From the NCBI RefSeq assembly GCF_002154505.1, contig NZ_MUBM01000158.1, positions 1 through 34,722 on the forward strand: a stretch of 34,722 nucleotides of DNA, written 5' to 3'. The first letter of the stretch is position 1, and each line of letters opens with the position of its first letter. Both the position numbers and the translations under genes were made by a program. This document shows, in pieces, positions 8,652 through 16,792 of this stretch. This DNA comes from Streptomyces carpinensis (lineage in GTDB: Bacteria > Actinomycetota > Actinomycetes > Streptomycetales > Streptomycetaceae). The notes under the pieces were generated by a model that saw only the letters and a program-made list of their open reading frames with translations, made no database searches and had not been told where the DNA came from.

Positions 8652-8813
8652 AAAGGGAATTCTCGCAGCCGGGTCAACACGACGGGCGGAGCTTCACCCG
8701 CGCTGACCAGACCGAGCGGACGCGAACGGGGTGGGGTAGGGCACAATTCGCTCTCAACGGTGGGGTGTTGTCCGCAGGGCTTCTGCGGCTCCCGGGGAAG
8801 GCAGGCATCGGGC

Positions 8814-10091
8814 GTGGCGGTGCAGGAAGCGAGAGACGGCGCGGGGACGGGTGCCCACACAGGCGGCTGCACGTGCGGGGACTGCCCTCACGGAGCGCGC
8901 GCCGGGCATCGGCGGGCCGTGACCGAATTCCTTCTCAAGCGGGACGAGTTCGCCGCCGGCCAGGGCCTGCCCGCGGCCGTGGCCCACTCGGCGTCGGCCT
9001 CCCGGCAGTGGGTCTCGGAGGAACTGACCCAGTCCGCGGAACTCGTCGCCGAACGCGGCCGTGCCGAGGGCGAGGCCTGGCTGGCGAGGCTGTGGCGCTG
9101 GACGGCGTACGCGGTGTGGGCGTCCGTCCTGCTGCTGCTCCTGGTGCAGACGCTCACGGCGATCGGCGCGGGCTGGAGCACCGCCCGCACGGCGGGCCTG
9201 CTGGCGGCGGTCGGGGTGGGCGCGGCGCTGACGGCCGCCTCGTGGTTCCACCGTGCGCGCGGCGGGGCGCTGGCCCCGGTCATCGGCGAGGACAACCGGC
9301 TGTCCACCTCCCGTGCGGTCGCCGCGGGCTGGGTGCTGTTCGTGTCGTACGCGGTGCTGGTGCTGGGAGGCCGCCTGGCGGCGGCCTCCGGCCATGCGGA
9401 GCGCGATGCGCTGATCTCCGGGCTGGAGCTGGCCCGCGGTGCGGGTGTGGTCACCGTGCTCGCGGTGGTGTGCGGGATCGCGGTGCTGGTGCGCCGGGTC
9501 GTCGGGCTTCGGGTGCTCGGGCAGCGGCTGCAGAAGGTGCGCGCCGACCGTCCCCGCGCCGCCGACCTGCTGACCGACGACGCGGGACGCGGCACCTTCG
9601 CGGACATCCAGTACGTCGTGATCAGTGGCGTCGCGCTGGTGTTCGCGGCGGTGCGGCTGGCCCGGCGCCCCGACCAGCTGCCCGACCTGCCGTGGGGGCT
9701 GGCGGTGGTGGTACTGGTGTCGGCCGCGACCTACCTGGCCGGCAAGTACGCGGAGGGCGGGCGTCCGGTGATTCTCTCCGTGGTCCGGGCCCGCGAGGCC
9801 GGCGACCTGGACGCGCCGATCCGCACCGGCGACGACATCGAGATCCGCGGCGCGGGGTTCGTCCCGCCGGGGGCGCAGGCAGCCGACCGGCTGTCGCGGA
9901 TGGTGGTCCGCATCGGCGCGGTCAACGTCCACGTGCCCCTGGTCCCGGTCACCGGAGGCTTCAGCAACCCCACGGACACGGCACTGACCGTGCCCGTCCC
10001 GGCGGACGTGGAACCGGGCCGGGTCGACGTGCAGCTGGTGACCGCGGCGGGTGCGGAGACGAACCGGTACCCCATCGACGTGACGGAGTGA
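8814..10091 (+). CDS. Six-helix membrane protein with CxCxxC N-terminus
   Basis: A 425-residue integral membrane protein I cannot name. Its parts are a soluble N-terminus with Cys19, Cys21 and Cys24 (CTCGDC) and a charged helix rich in Glu and Arg to about residue 95. Then come six predicted transmembrane helices in three pairs (about 97-145, 165-222 and 255-303), and a C-terminal soluble domain of about 120 residues with beta-strand-like sequence (GDDIEIRGAGF, VRIGAVNVHVPLVPV). The Cys cluster could bind a metal. The start is taken at GTG 8814 (GTG 8820 is also possible), with GGGGAAGG 12 bases upstream; GTG 8919 would remove the cluster. It is divergent from DUF4429 and followed by a doxX gene. 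Confidence 0.7.
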   Translation: MAVQEARDGAGTGAHTGGCTCGDCPHGARAGHRRAVTEFLLKRDEFAAGQGLPAAVAHSASASRQWVSEELTQSAELVAERGRAEGEAWLARLWRWTAYAVWASVLLLLLVQTLTAIGAGWSTARTAGLLAAVGVGAALTAASWFHRARGGALAPVIGEDNRLSTSRAVAAGWVLFVSYAVLVLGGRLAAASGHAERDALISGLELARGAGVVTVLAVVCGIAVLVRRVVGLRVLGQRLQKVRADRPRAADLLTDDAGRGTFADIQYVVISGVALVFAAVRLARRPDQLPDLPWGLAVVVLVSAATYLAGKYAEGGRPVILSVVRAREAGDLDAPIRTGDDIEIRGAGFVPPGAQAADRLSRMVVRIGAVNVHVPLVPVTGGFSNPTDTALTVPVPADVEPGRVDVQLVTAAGAETNRYPIDVTE

Positions 10092-10151
10092 GCCGCAAGC
10101 GCCGAAACCATCCGGAAGTCGGAAAGAAGTCGGGAAAACGGCCGAGCGCGG

Positions 10152-10182
10152 TTGAACGAGCCCTTTCTTTCGTACGTATGGT
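10152..10182 (+). promoter_or_regulatory. Possible doxX promoter
   Basis: TTGAAC (10152-10157) and TATGGT (10177-10182) are spaced 19 bases apart in an AT-richer patch between the membrane protein gene and doxX. Spacing is a little long, so this is tentative. Confidence 0.3.
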
Positions 10183-10227
10183 CTGTTGACTGACGAACGG
10201 CCTTGCGGTGAGAGGTGGCTGAGAGTG

Positions 10228-10755
10228 ATGACCTACGGTCTTCGTACGGACACGCAGACCACGTATGTCGATCGACGTGGTACCTGGCGGGAAACCGCCG
10301 CCCGCTACTCGCTCCTTCCCCTCCGGGTCTTCCTGGGCATCACCTTCATCTACGCCGGCCTGGACAAACTCACCGACAGCGCCTTCATGAAGGCCACCGG
10401 CTCCGGGTCGCTCGGCGACACGATGCGCGCCGTGCGCGACAGCTCCGCGATCCCGGCCCTTGTCGACCTGGCCCTGAAGAGCCCCGTCGGCTTCGGCTAC
10501 GCCATCGCATTCGGTGAGCTCGCCGTCGGCATCGGTGTCCTGATCGGACTGCTGGGCCGCCTGGCCGCGCTCGGTGGCGCGCTGATCTCCCTCAGCCTGT
10601 GGCTCACGGTCAGCTGGGCCTCCAGCCCGTACTACTACGGCAACGACCTCGCCTATCTGATGGCCTGGCTGCCTCTCGTGCTGGCCGGCACCCCGATGTT
10701 CTCCCTGGACGCCGCCCTGCGAGCGCGCCGCCGGGGCGCCGGGAACTACCGGTAG
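10228..10755 (+). CDS. DoxX-family membrane protein
   Basis: A 175-residue membrane protein with four helices: RVFLGITFIYAGLDKL, FGYAIAFGELAVGIGVLIGLL, AALGGALISLSLWLTVSW and LAYLMAWLPLVLAGT. The first helix with its AGxDKL ending and the GELAVGxG motif are typical of DoxX, a family linked in mycobacteria to membrane redox and oxidative-stress complexes. Its role here is not shown. The start is set at ATG 10228; GTG 10225 fits AGAGG at 10211-10215 slightly better, and a TTG at 10186 is in frame. The stop codon lies inside the first unit of the downstream repeat array. Confidence 0.85.
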   Translation: MTYGLRTDTQTTYVDRRGTWRETAARYSLLPLRVFLGITFIYAGLDKLTDSAFMKATGSGSLGDTMRAVRDSSAIPALVDLALKSPVGFGYAIAFGELAVGIGVLIGLLGRLAALGGALISLSLWLTVSWASSPYYYGNDLAYLMAWLPLVLAGTPMFSLDAALRARRRGAGNYR

Positions 10756-11095
10756 GGGACTTCGGGGCACCCGGGCCTGCCGGTGGGGGCTTCCGTTGCC
10801 TTGGTCTGCCGGTGGGGACTGCGGTTTGCCGAGGTCTGCCGGTCGGTGGCTTCCGGATGCCTTGGTCTGCCGGTGGGGACTGCGGTTTGCCGGGGTCTGC
10901 CGGTCGGTGGCTTCCGGGCGCCCTGGTCCGCCGGTAGGAGACTGCGGGGCGCGGTGGTCCGCTGATACGGGGCTCCCGGGTGCCGGGAACCACCGGTCGG
11001 GGACTGCGGGGCGCCGGGGCCTGCCGCAGGGCATTCACCGGTGGGGGACTCACGGGCACCGGGAACCACCGGTGGGGGACTGTGGGGCGCCAGGG
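10749..11095. repeat. Decayed tandem array with about 30-bp period
   Basis: The core CCGGT followed by a G-rich run (often CCGGTGGGGACT) recurs at 10749, 10780, 10809, 10839, 10870, 10900, 10931, 10993, 11038 and 11069, so spacing is 29-32 bp with one degenerate unit and one longer gap. Within it, 10801-10861 and 10862-10922 are a 61-bp higher-order duplication with only a few mismatches. Unit length is not a multiple of three and no frame has normal codon use, so it is non-coding. It fills the space between the convergent doxX and small membrane protein genes. Confidence 0.85.
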
Positions 11096-11120
11096 CTGCC
11101 GTCAGCGCACTGCCGACGGC

Positions 11121-11363
11121 TCAGCCCAGCGACTCCGCCCCGGTCTCGCGGGTCCCGCCGCTACGGATTCGGCGTCGGCGCCGCACGACACGGTCGAGGA
11201 CCGCCACCGCGCCGGCCAGGCACAGGCCGCCCACCACCAGTGGAACCCCCACGAACCACGGGACCTGCCAGAGGCCGCGCGCGTCTCCGGCGTAGACGAC
11301 GCCCGCCGCGACGAGGCAGGCTCCACCCACCAGCTTGCCCGGCTGGAACTCATGACGCAGCAC
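11121..11363 (-). CDS. Small two-helix membrane protein
   Basis: An 80-residue protein with two hydrophobic helices (LVGGACLVAAGVVYAG and FVGVPLVVGGLCLAGAVAVL) and an Arg-rich tail (VVRRRRRIRS) that should face the cytoplasm. The GTG start at 11363 has an excellent GGAGGT five bases upstream. It overlaps the end of the PspC gene by 14 bp, so the two are translationally coupled and probably work together at the membrane. No named family is recognised. Confidence 0.8.
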   Translation of the reverse strand: MLRHEFQPGKLVGGACLVAAGVVYAGDARGLWQVPWFVGVPLVVGGLCLAGAVAVLDRVVRRRRRIRSGGTRETGAESLG

Positions 11364-12966
11364 GGCTCACCTCCGCCTGTCCCATGCCGACCTGAAGGTC
11401 GAGATCGAGTGTCCCGGCGCCGCCCTTGCCACCTGCCGGCGGGGCGAGGTTCACCTGCTGGTGCCTGCCCGGGGCCACATCCACGTCCTTCGAGCTGTCG
11501 CCCGGCAGCCGGATGTCGCCGACCCCCACGTCGATGGTCGCCCGCACGGTCACACCCCGAGGGACGATCACCCGCAGCCGTCCAACCCCCACCTGCGCCC
11601 GTGCGGCCACCGTCTGGCCGGTGCCTACGCGTATTCGGGTCAGGTCGAGGGTGCCCTCGCCGGTACCGAGGTTGTACTTCTGCTGCACGTCCGCCACGGC
11701 GGCGGGCCGCCATGTCGTGTGCGACCAGTGCGTGGTGATGTCGTTCGGAAGCGCCGCCGAGCCGGCGAGCAGGCCGGCGGTGACGAGCGCCAGCATGATC
11801 GAGCCCCCACCCGTCCGGCCCAGGAAGGCGCTGACCGCGATGCCCAGGCCGAAGACGCCGAGCGCGCATGCCAGACCGGTCTGCATGCTGGTGCCGAATG
11901 CGTGGTCATCCCAGGTCATGCCGGTACCGAGGCCGCCGGCGACCAGGGCGAGCAGGAAGACCCACCCGCCGATCCAGCGCGGACCGCGCGGGCGGGGCGG
12001 CTCGGCGCGTGCGGTGGGCACCTCCTCGCCGGCGTGGCTGCCCAGGCTGATGTTGACGGCCGCCGCGATGTCCCGGTCCCGCGAGTCCCGGGGGCCCCAC
12101 AGATAGCCGGTGCCGCCGACGTGGGTGCCGTCCTTGACGATCGGGTCGCGCCACCAGGACGGGTAGGCGGCGGGCGCCGGTGGCGCCTGGGCCTCCGGCG
12201 GGGCGTCGGCGGCGGCCTGGGCGGCCAGCGGGTCGGGATCGGGGGCACCCCGGTGCCGCGACCAGTACCCGGCGCCCGCGAGCAGCAGGGAGAGAACGAC
12301 GGCGAAGGTCAGCACGCTGCCGTTGCGCAGCATCGACAGGAACACCCCGCAGCCGACGAGCGCGAACAGCACGGCCGCCAGCGCCTGGCCGTCCACGCGG
12401 CCGGTGAGGAGCTTGCGCACCTCGTTCTCGTCCTCGTCGTCGTAGGGCACGAAGAGCCACGCGAAGCCGTAGAAGATGAGGCCGATTCCGCCGGTCGCGG
12501 CGAGCACGGCCAGCGTGATCCGGAAGATCACCGGATCCATGTCGCACAGCCGGCCGAGCCCCGAGCAGACGCCGCCGATCAACTTGTGCCGCCGGTCCCG
12601 CCGGAACCTCGGCGCGCCCCCGGCGGCTTCCGAACCGGCGGCTTCCGAAGCCGCGCCCGCTGCCGCGCCGGCCGCGGCGCCGTCCCGGCCGGGAGGCGGC
12701 CGCAGCGGCTCCCCGGCCGTGTCCGGCCGGTCGGTCGCCCCCGTTGTTCCCGTCACACTCGCCTCTCCGGTCCGCTCGGTCCCGCCGCCCCCACCCGGCT
12801 GTCCGCCCGGTCCCTCCGTTCCGTGCGCGCCCGTGCGCCCGTGTGCGCGCGGTTCCTCACCCGCACCGCCCGTGCCGGGCGCGGCGCCCCGCGGCCCGGC
12901 GCCCGGGAGGGGGCGGGGGCCGGAGCCGGGTTCCGGACCCGTCGCGGCGTGCTGGTGATTCGTCAT
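11350..12966 (-). CDS. PspC-domain membrane protein with C-terminal LiaF/DUF4097-like domain
   Basis: A 538-residue membrane protein. Residues 1-118 are a disordered Gly/Pro/Ala-rich cytoplasmic stretch. The PspC domain follows at about 120-175, with the signature KLIGGVCSGLGR and a hydrophobic helix ending FAWLFVPYDDED. Several more transmembrane helices occupy about 190-370. The C-terminal region is a repetitive beta-rich domain (GEGTLDLTRIRV, VGVGRLRVIVPRGV, IDVGVGDIRLPG) like those of LiaF-type proteins. Such proteins sense or relay cell-envelope stress. The start is ATG 12966 without a clear Shine-Dalgarno. It is divergent from a PspC sensor kinase and regulator and coupled to a small membrane protein. 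A role as accessory sensor for that pair is inferred. Confidence 0.85.
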   Translation of the reverse strand: MTNHQHAATGPEPGSGPRPLPGAGPRGAAPGTGGAGEEPRAHGRTGAHGTEGPGGQPGGGGGTERTGEASVTGTTGATDRPDTAGEPLRPPPGRDGAAAGAAAGAASEAAGSEAAGGAPRFRRDRRHKLIGGVCSGLGRLCDMDPVIFRITLAVLAATGGIGLIFYGFAWLFVPYDDEDENEVRKLLTGRVDGQALAAVLFALVGCGVFLSMLRNGSVLTFAVVLSLLLAGAGYWSRHRGAPDPDPLAAQAAADAPPEAQAPPAPAAYPSWWRDPIVKDGTHVGGTGYLWGPRDSRDRDIAAAVNISLGSHAGEEVPTARAEPPRPRGPRWIGGWVFLLALVAGGLGTGMTWDDHAFGTSMQTGLACALGVFGLGIAVSAFLGRTGGGSIMLALVTAGLLAGSAALPNDITTHWSHTTWRPAAVADVQQKYNLGTGEGTLDLTRIRVGTGQTVAARAQVGVGRLRVIVPRGVTVRATIDVGVGDIRLPGDSSKDVDVAPGRHQQVNLAPPAGGKGGAGTLDLDLQVGMGQAEVSRAAS

Positions 12967-13020
12967 ACGTCCATGGTGACGGGCGCCGCGCCCCGACGGC
13001 AGTCGGGTCGACCCTGGCCG

Positions 13021-13040
13021 AACCCTGATTCGCCCCTGAG
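13021..13040. promoter_or_regulatory. CCCTGA direct repeats upstream of the PspC gene
   Basis: CCCTGAT at 13023-13029 and CCCTGAG at 13034-13040 are direct repeats 11 bp apart, one helical turn, about 55-75 bp upstream of the leftward PspC start. The same word recurs next to the kinase gene, suggesting a shared operator for the adjacent LuxR-type regulator. This is inference. Confidence 0.4.
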
Positions 13041-13200
13041 CCGTGGCCGGGGGATGCGTTCGACGGGCCTCGACGGGGCCTCGCCGGGCCACCATGAGCC
13101 TGCGCCGAGGGCGAGCCGGGTCGGCGGCGGGCGAGCGGCGATCCGCCGGACCGCCAACGGCACCGTGCTCTCGGACTCGCTTGGCGGAGATCGTTCGAAG

Positions 13201-13230
13201 ATCAGGGGAGTCTCGGGGGCGGACCCTGAT
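13201..13230. promoter_or_regulatory. ATCAGGG/CCCTGAT inverted repeat upstream of the PspC kinase
   Basis: ATCAGGG (13201-13207) and CCCTGAT (13224-13230) form a 7-bp inverted repeat with a 16-bp centre, 35-64 bp before the kinase start. It shares its half-site with the 13021-13040 repeats on the other side of this divergent region. It is a candidate autoregulatory site. Confidence 0.45.
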
Positions 13231-13264
13231 GCTCCGACCCCACGGGCATGTGACCATCAATGGC

Positions 13265-14554
13265 ATGCCGGACGCCGCAGCACTGCCCCTCGACGACCCG
13301 CGGCCGCCGCGCAAGCTCTACCGCAGCAGCGACGGACGCTGGCTCGGCGGAGTGGCGCGGGGCCTCGCCGGGCACCTCGGGCTGCCCGTGGTCTGGGTGC
13401 GGCTCGTCTTCGTCGGCCTGTTCATGTCCGACGGCCTCGGCGCGCTGGTGTACGCGGCCTTCTGGTTCTTCGTGCCGCTGGGGGTCGGCGGCGTCGGCGA
13501 CCAGAGACCGCCCTCGCTCGTCGCCACGGAGACCTCGCCGGACGGCCGCCGCAGAATCGTCGCCCGCAGACCGGACAAGGGCCAGATCGTCGCCCTGCTC
13601 CTCATGGTCGTCGTGGCGATGGTCTTCGTCGGCAGCGTGAACCTGGGCGGCGGCGCGAAGGCGTACCTCCTGCCGGCCGTCCTCGTCGCCGCGGGCGTCG
13701 CCCTGGTCTGGCGCCAGGCGGACAACGCCCGCCGCGCCCGCTGGGTCGAGGTGGGCCGCCGCCGCCGTACGCTCACGCTGCTGCGCGCCGGAGCGGGCGT
13801 CCTGCTGGTCACGGCAGGCGTCTCCGCCATCTTCGTCCTGCAGGGATCCGCCGCCCACCTCGGCTCGGTCCTCCAGGCGGCCCTCGCCGTCCTCGTGGGC
13901 ATCACACTGCTCGCCGGTCCCTACCTCGTGCGCATGAGCCAGGACCTCTCCGAGGAGCGCCTGATGCGCATCCGCGCCCAGGAGCGCGCCGAGGTCGCCG
14001 CCCACGTCCACGACTCGGTGCTGCACACCCTGACGCTGATCCAGCGCAACGCGGAGAACGCGGGGGAGGTCCGCCGCCTCGCCCGCGCCCAGGAGCGCGA
14101 CCTGCGCGCCTGGCTCTACAAGCCGGAGGGCAACGGCAAGGACGAGGCCGACGAACCGGCCACCCTCGCCGAGGCGGTGAAGCGCAGCGCCGCCGAGGTC
14201 GAGGACAAGCACGGCGTCCCCATAGAGGTGGTCGTGGTCGGCGACTGCCCGCTCGACGAACGGATCGGCGCCCAGATGCAGGCCGCGCGGGAAGCCATGG
14301 TGAACGCCGCCAAGTACGGTGGCGAGGGCGGCGCAGTGCAGGTGTTCGCCGAAGTCGAGGGCAGGACGGTCTTCGTGTCCGTCCGGGACCGCGGCCCCGG
14401 CTTCGACATCGACGCGATACCCGCCGACCGGATGGGCGTCAGAGAATCGATCATCGGCCGCATGGAGCGCAACGGAGGCACGGCCCGGCTGCGCGCGGTG
14501 CCGGACGGCGGCACGGAGGTCGAGCTGGAGATGGAGAGGGCGGAGAACACGTGA
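13265..14554 (+). CDS. PspC-domain sensor histidine kinase
   Basis: A 429-residue membrane kinase. An N-terminal PspC domain (about 14-75; GRWLGGVARGLAGHLGL and FWFFVPLG) is followed by further transmembrane helices to about residue 225. Then come a HisKA_3-type dimerisation helix with His249 in HVHDSVLH and a HATPase domain with N-box REAMVNAAKYGG and G-box DRGPGFD. It should autophosphorylate on His249 and pass phosphate to the regulator encoded next. PspC kinases of actinobacteria resemble LiaS/VraS-type envelope-stress sensors. The start is set at ATG 13265; GTG 13250 is possible, and no strong Shine-Dalgarno is seen. The stop overlaps the regulator start by one base. Confidence 0.93.
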   Translation: MPDAAALPLDDPRPPRKLYRSSDGRWLGGVARGLAGHLGLPVVWVRLVFVGLFMSDGLGALVYAAFWFFVPLGVGGVGDQRPPSLVATETSPDGRRRIVARRPDKGQIVALLLMVVVAMVFVGSVNLGGGAKAYLLPAVLVAAGVALVWRQADNARRARWVEVGRRRRTLTLLRAGAGVLLVTAGVSAIFVLQGSAAHLGSVLQAALAVLVGITLLAGPYLVRMSQDLSEERLMRIRAQERAEVAAHVHDSVLHTLTLIQRNAENAGEVRRLARAQERDLRAWLYKPEGNGKDEADEPATLAEAVKRSAAEVEDKHGVPIEVVVVGDCPLDERIGAQMQAAREAMVNAAKYGGEGGAVQVFAEVEGRTVFVSVRDRGPGFDIDAIPADRMGVRESIIGRMERNGGTARLRAVPDGGTEVELEMERAENT

Positions 14555-15294
14555 TGAGCGACCCGACCGAGGCGAACGGTACGGCGGGAGCGGAGACGAC
14601 GGAGGCGGCCGGGACCGGCGGTGGTGCGGGCCGACGGCATGTGCGCGTCGTCCTCGTCGACGACCACCGCATGTTCCGCACGGGCGTCCAGGCCGAGATC
14701 GGCCGGACGGAGGAGACGTGCGTGGAGGTCGTCGGCGAGGCCGCCGACGTCGACCAGGCGGTGACGGTCATCACCGCGACCCGCCCCGAGGTGGTCCTCC
14801 TCGACGTCCACCTCCCTGGCGGCGGCGGGGTCGAAGTGCTCCGGCGCTGTACCGCGCTGATGGCCGACGCCGAGCAGCCGGTCCGTTTCCTCGCGCTGTC
14901 CGTCTCGGACGCGGCGGAGGACGTGATCGGTGTGATCCGCGGCGGGGCGCGCGGATACGTGACGAAGACGATCACGGGCTCCGACCTCGTCGACTCGATC
15001 TTCCGGGTCCAGGAGGGCGATGCCGTCTTCTCTCCGCGCCTGGCCGGCTTCGTGCTCGACGCCTTCGCCTCCACCGACGCCCCGCCGGTCGACGAGGACC
15101 TCGACCGCCTCACCCAGCGCGAACGCGAGGTGCTCCGCCTGATCGCCCGCGGCTACGCCTACAAGGAGATCGCCAAGCAGCTGTTCATCTCCGTGAAGAC
15201 GGTCGAGTCCCACGTCTCGGCGGTGCTGCGGAAGCTCCAGCTGTCCAACCGTCACGAGCTCACCCGCTGGGCGACCGCGCGCCGACTGGTGTGA
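14554..15294 (+). CDS. LuxR/NarL-family response regulator, partner of the PspC kinase
   Basis: A 246-residue DNA-binding regulator. After a 28-residue flexible start, the receiver domain has the acidic pair Asp36-Asp37, the phospho-acceptor Asp84 (LLDVHLPGG) and the conserved Ser (ALSVSD) and Lys (YVTKTI). The C-terminal LuxR helix-turn-helix spans about 173-238 (LTQREREVLRLIARGYAYKEIAKQ, then VKTVESHVSAVLRKL). Its ATG overlaps the kinase stop (TGATG), so the pair is co-translated. Likely targets are its own promoter region and the divergent PspC gene, where repeated CCCTGA words occur. Confidence 0.95.
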   Translation: MSDPTEANGTAGAETTEAAGTGGGAGRRHVRVVLVDDHRMFRTGVQAEIGRTEETCVEVVGEAADVDQAVTVITATRPEVVLLDVHLPGGGGVEVLRRCTALMADAEQPVRFLALSVSDAAEDVIGVIRGGARGYVTKTITGSDLVDSIFRVQEGDAVFSPRLAGFVLDAFASTDAPPVDEDLDRLTQREREVLRLIARGYAYKEIAKQLFISVKTVESHVSAVLRKLQLSNRHELTRWATARRLV

Positions 15295-15385
15295 TCGGGC
15301 ACGGGCGCCCACCCAGGACAGGCCGCCGGGCCGGGCACCCGAGCGGGACCCGCACTCCGCAGGGCCTCGCACCCCACCGGCTCTC

Positions 15386-16447
15386 TCACGCCACCCGCGT
15401 CGCCCCCGCGAACGGCATCAGGTCGATCGGGGCCAGCCGCACCGGGGCTGAGGGGTTCGGGGCGTGGATCATCCGGCCGTTGCCCACGTAGATGCCAACG
15501 TGACTGATCCCGGAGTAGAAGAACACCAGGTCGCCGGGGCGAAGATCGGACCGTGAGACGCGGCGGCCGGCATCGATCTGGGCGTAGGTGGTGCGGGGGA
15601 GGGAGATCCCGGCGGCCCGGTAGGCGGCCTGGGCCAGGCCCGAGCAGTCGAAGGCGTCGGGACCGGTCGCGCCCCAGACGTAGGGGCTGCCGAGCTTCTG
15701 GTACGCGTAGGCGACGGCCGCCGCCGCACGGGAGCTGGGCGCCGCGACCGAACCGGGCGCGCCGAGCGCGTCCCTCGGGGCGGTGGCGGAGCGGGAGGAG
15801 CGCTGGGAGTCCGAGCCGTCGCCGAGCGCGGCACGCTGCTGCGAGGAGAGCCGGGACAGCAGCCGCCGGGCCTCGTCGAGCTTGCCGGTGATCGTCTTCT
15901 TCTGCCGCCGCAGCTCCGCCTGCCGTGATCTGAGCGAGGACAGCTCGATGCGCGCGGCGCCGCGCAACTGCTCGATCTCCCTCAGCTGCTCGCGCACGTC
16001 GGCCACGGCGGCCGTCTGCCGGACACCGGCCCGCTCCGCGAACTCGGCGCCCTGCAGGTACCGCCGGGGATCATCGGAGAGCATCAGCCGCACCGAGGGA
16101 TCGATCCCGCCTTCCCGGTACTGGGCCGCGGCGATCGAGCCGAGGGCGTCCCGCGCCGAGTTGAGTCTGTCCTGCCTGCGGGCCGCCTCGTCGCCCAGCG
16201 ACTTCAGCCGTTTCGCGGCCGCGTCCGCCTTCTCCTTCGCCCCGTCGTACCTCTCGGTGGCGACCTCCGCCTCCTGGTACAGCCTGTCCACCCTGGCCTT
16301 GATCTGCTGCGGCGTCAGCTGTGGCGCGGCCTGCCCGCTGCCGTCGAAGCCGGTGGCCGTCGCCGCGCCCGCGAGGGCGATCGTGACGGCCGTACGCGCC
16401 GTGTTGCCGTTGAGCGCGCGCTGTCGGGGCCTGCGGTGCGCTGCCAC
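15386..16447 (-). CDS. Secreted NlpC/P60 peptidoglycan hydrolase
   Basis: A 353-residue exported endopeptidase. A basic start (VAAHRRPRQR) leads into a hydrophobic signal segment (AVTIALAGAATATG). A long coiled coil follows (about 45-215, rich in Glu, Arg, Gln). The C-terminal NlpC/P60 domain has catalytic Cys268 in DCSGL, His in SHVGIYVG and a third polar residue in MIHAPNP. These enzymes cut D-Glu to diaminopimelate peptide bonds, and the coiled coil usually restrains or positions the domain. The GTG start at 16447 is chosen because it gives the x-A/S-H-R-R-P beginning common in streptomycete relatives; GTG 16459 or 16519 are alternatives. It is convergent with the response regulator gene. 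Confidence 0.9.
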   Translation of the reverse strand: MAAHRRPRQRALNGNTARTAVTIALAGAATATGFDGSGQAAPQLTPQQIKARVDRLYQEAEVATERYDGAKEKADAAAKRLKSLGDEAARRQDRLNSARDALGSIAAAQYREGGIDPSVRLMLSDDPRRYLQGAEFAERAGVRQTAAVADVREQLREIEQLRGAARIELSSLRSRQAELRRQKKTITGKLDEARRLLSRLSSQQRAALGDGSDSQRSSRSATAPRDALGAPGSVAAPSSRAAAAVAYAYQKLGSPYVWGATGPDAFDCSGLAQAAYRAAGISLPRTTYAQIDAGRRVSRSDLRPGDLVFFYSGISHVGIYVGNGRMIHAPNPSAPVRLAPIDLMPFAGATRVA

Positions 16448-16502
16448 GTGGACCGTCACGTCCCTTCGTCCGGCCGCGGGGAGGGCGGGAGGTGCGTTGT
16501 GC

Positions 16503-16545
16503 GTCCGGCGGCGGCCCACACAGGGGGAGCGCGCCGCCGCCGGAC
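16503..16545 (-). other. Long hairpin in the NlpC/P60 leader
   Basis: GTCCGGCGGCGGC (16503-16515) and GCCGCCGCCGGAC (16533-16545) form a perfect 13-bp stem with a 17-base loop. If translation begins at 16447 or 16459, the hairpin lies in the untranslated leader and may control read-through. If it begins at GTG 16519, the start codon sits in the loop. Confidence 0.6.
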
Positions 16546-16792
16546 TTCTCGGCGGTGGTGTCCGACTACCGCCCCTGGCCGGGCGGCGGTGGGGAGCCGG
16601 GCACCTGGGTGAGGACGCTAGGGCGCTCCGTGCCGACTCGGTAATCCTTGTACGGAACTGGCGCCAGGGGACCGCGCGGTGACCGTATGTGACCGTGATC
16701 CAGGCCCGGGGGAGGCGACTTCACGCAGAGCGATGACCGATGTGGCGGTTCAGGGACAGGCGGGGAGGTTCGGGTGCTATGGGGCGCATATA

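Noticed and set aside
10749..11095. Possible CRISPR array
   Set aside because: Units are similar along their whole length with no constant-repeat and unique-spacer alternation, and no cas genes are present.
11461..14553. Very long + strand open frame across the PspC gene, continuing into the response regulator frame
   Set aside because: Only its last part, from 14554, is the response regulator. The rest is antisense to the PspC gene or out of frame with the kinase and has low-complexity Arg/Gly/Pro composition.
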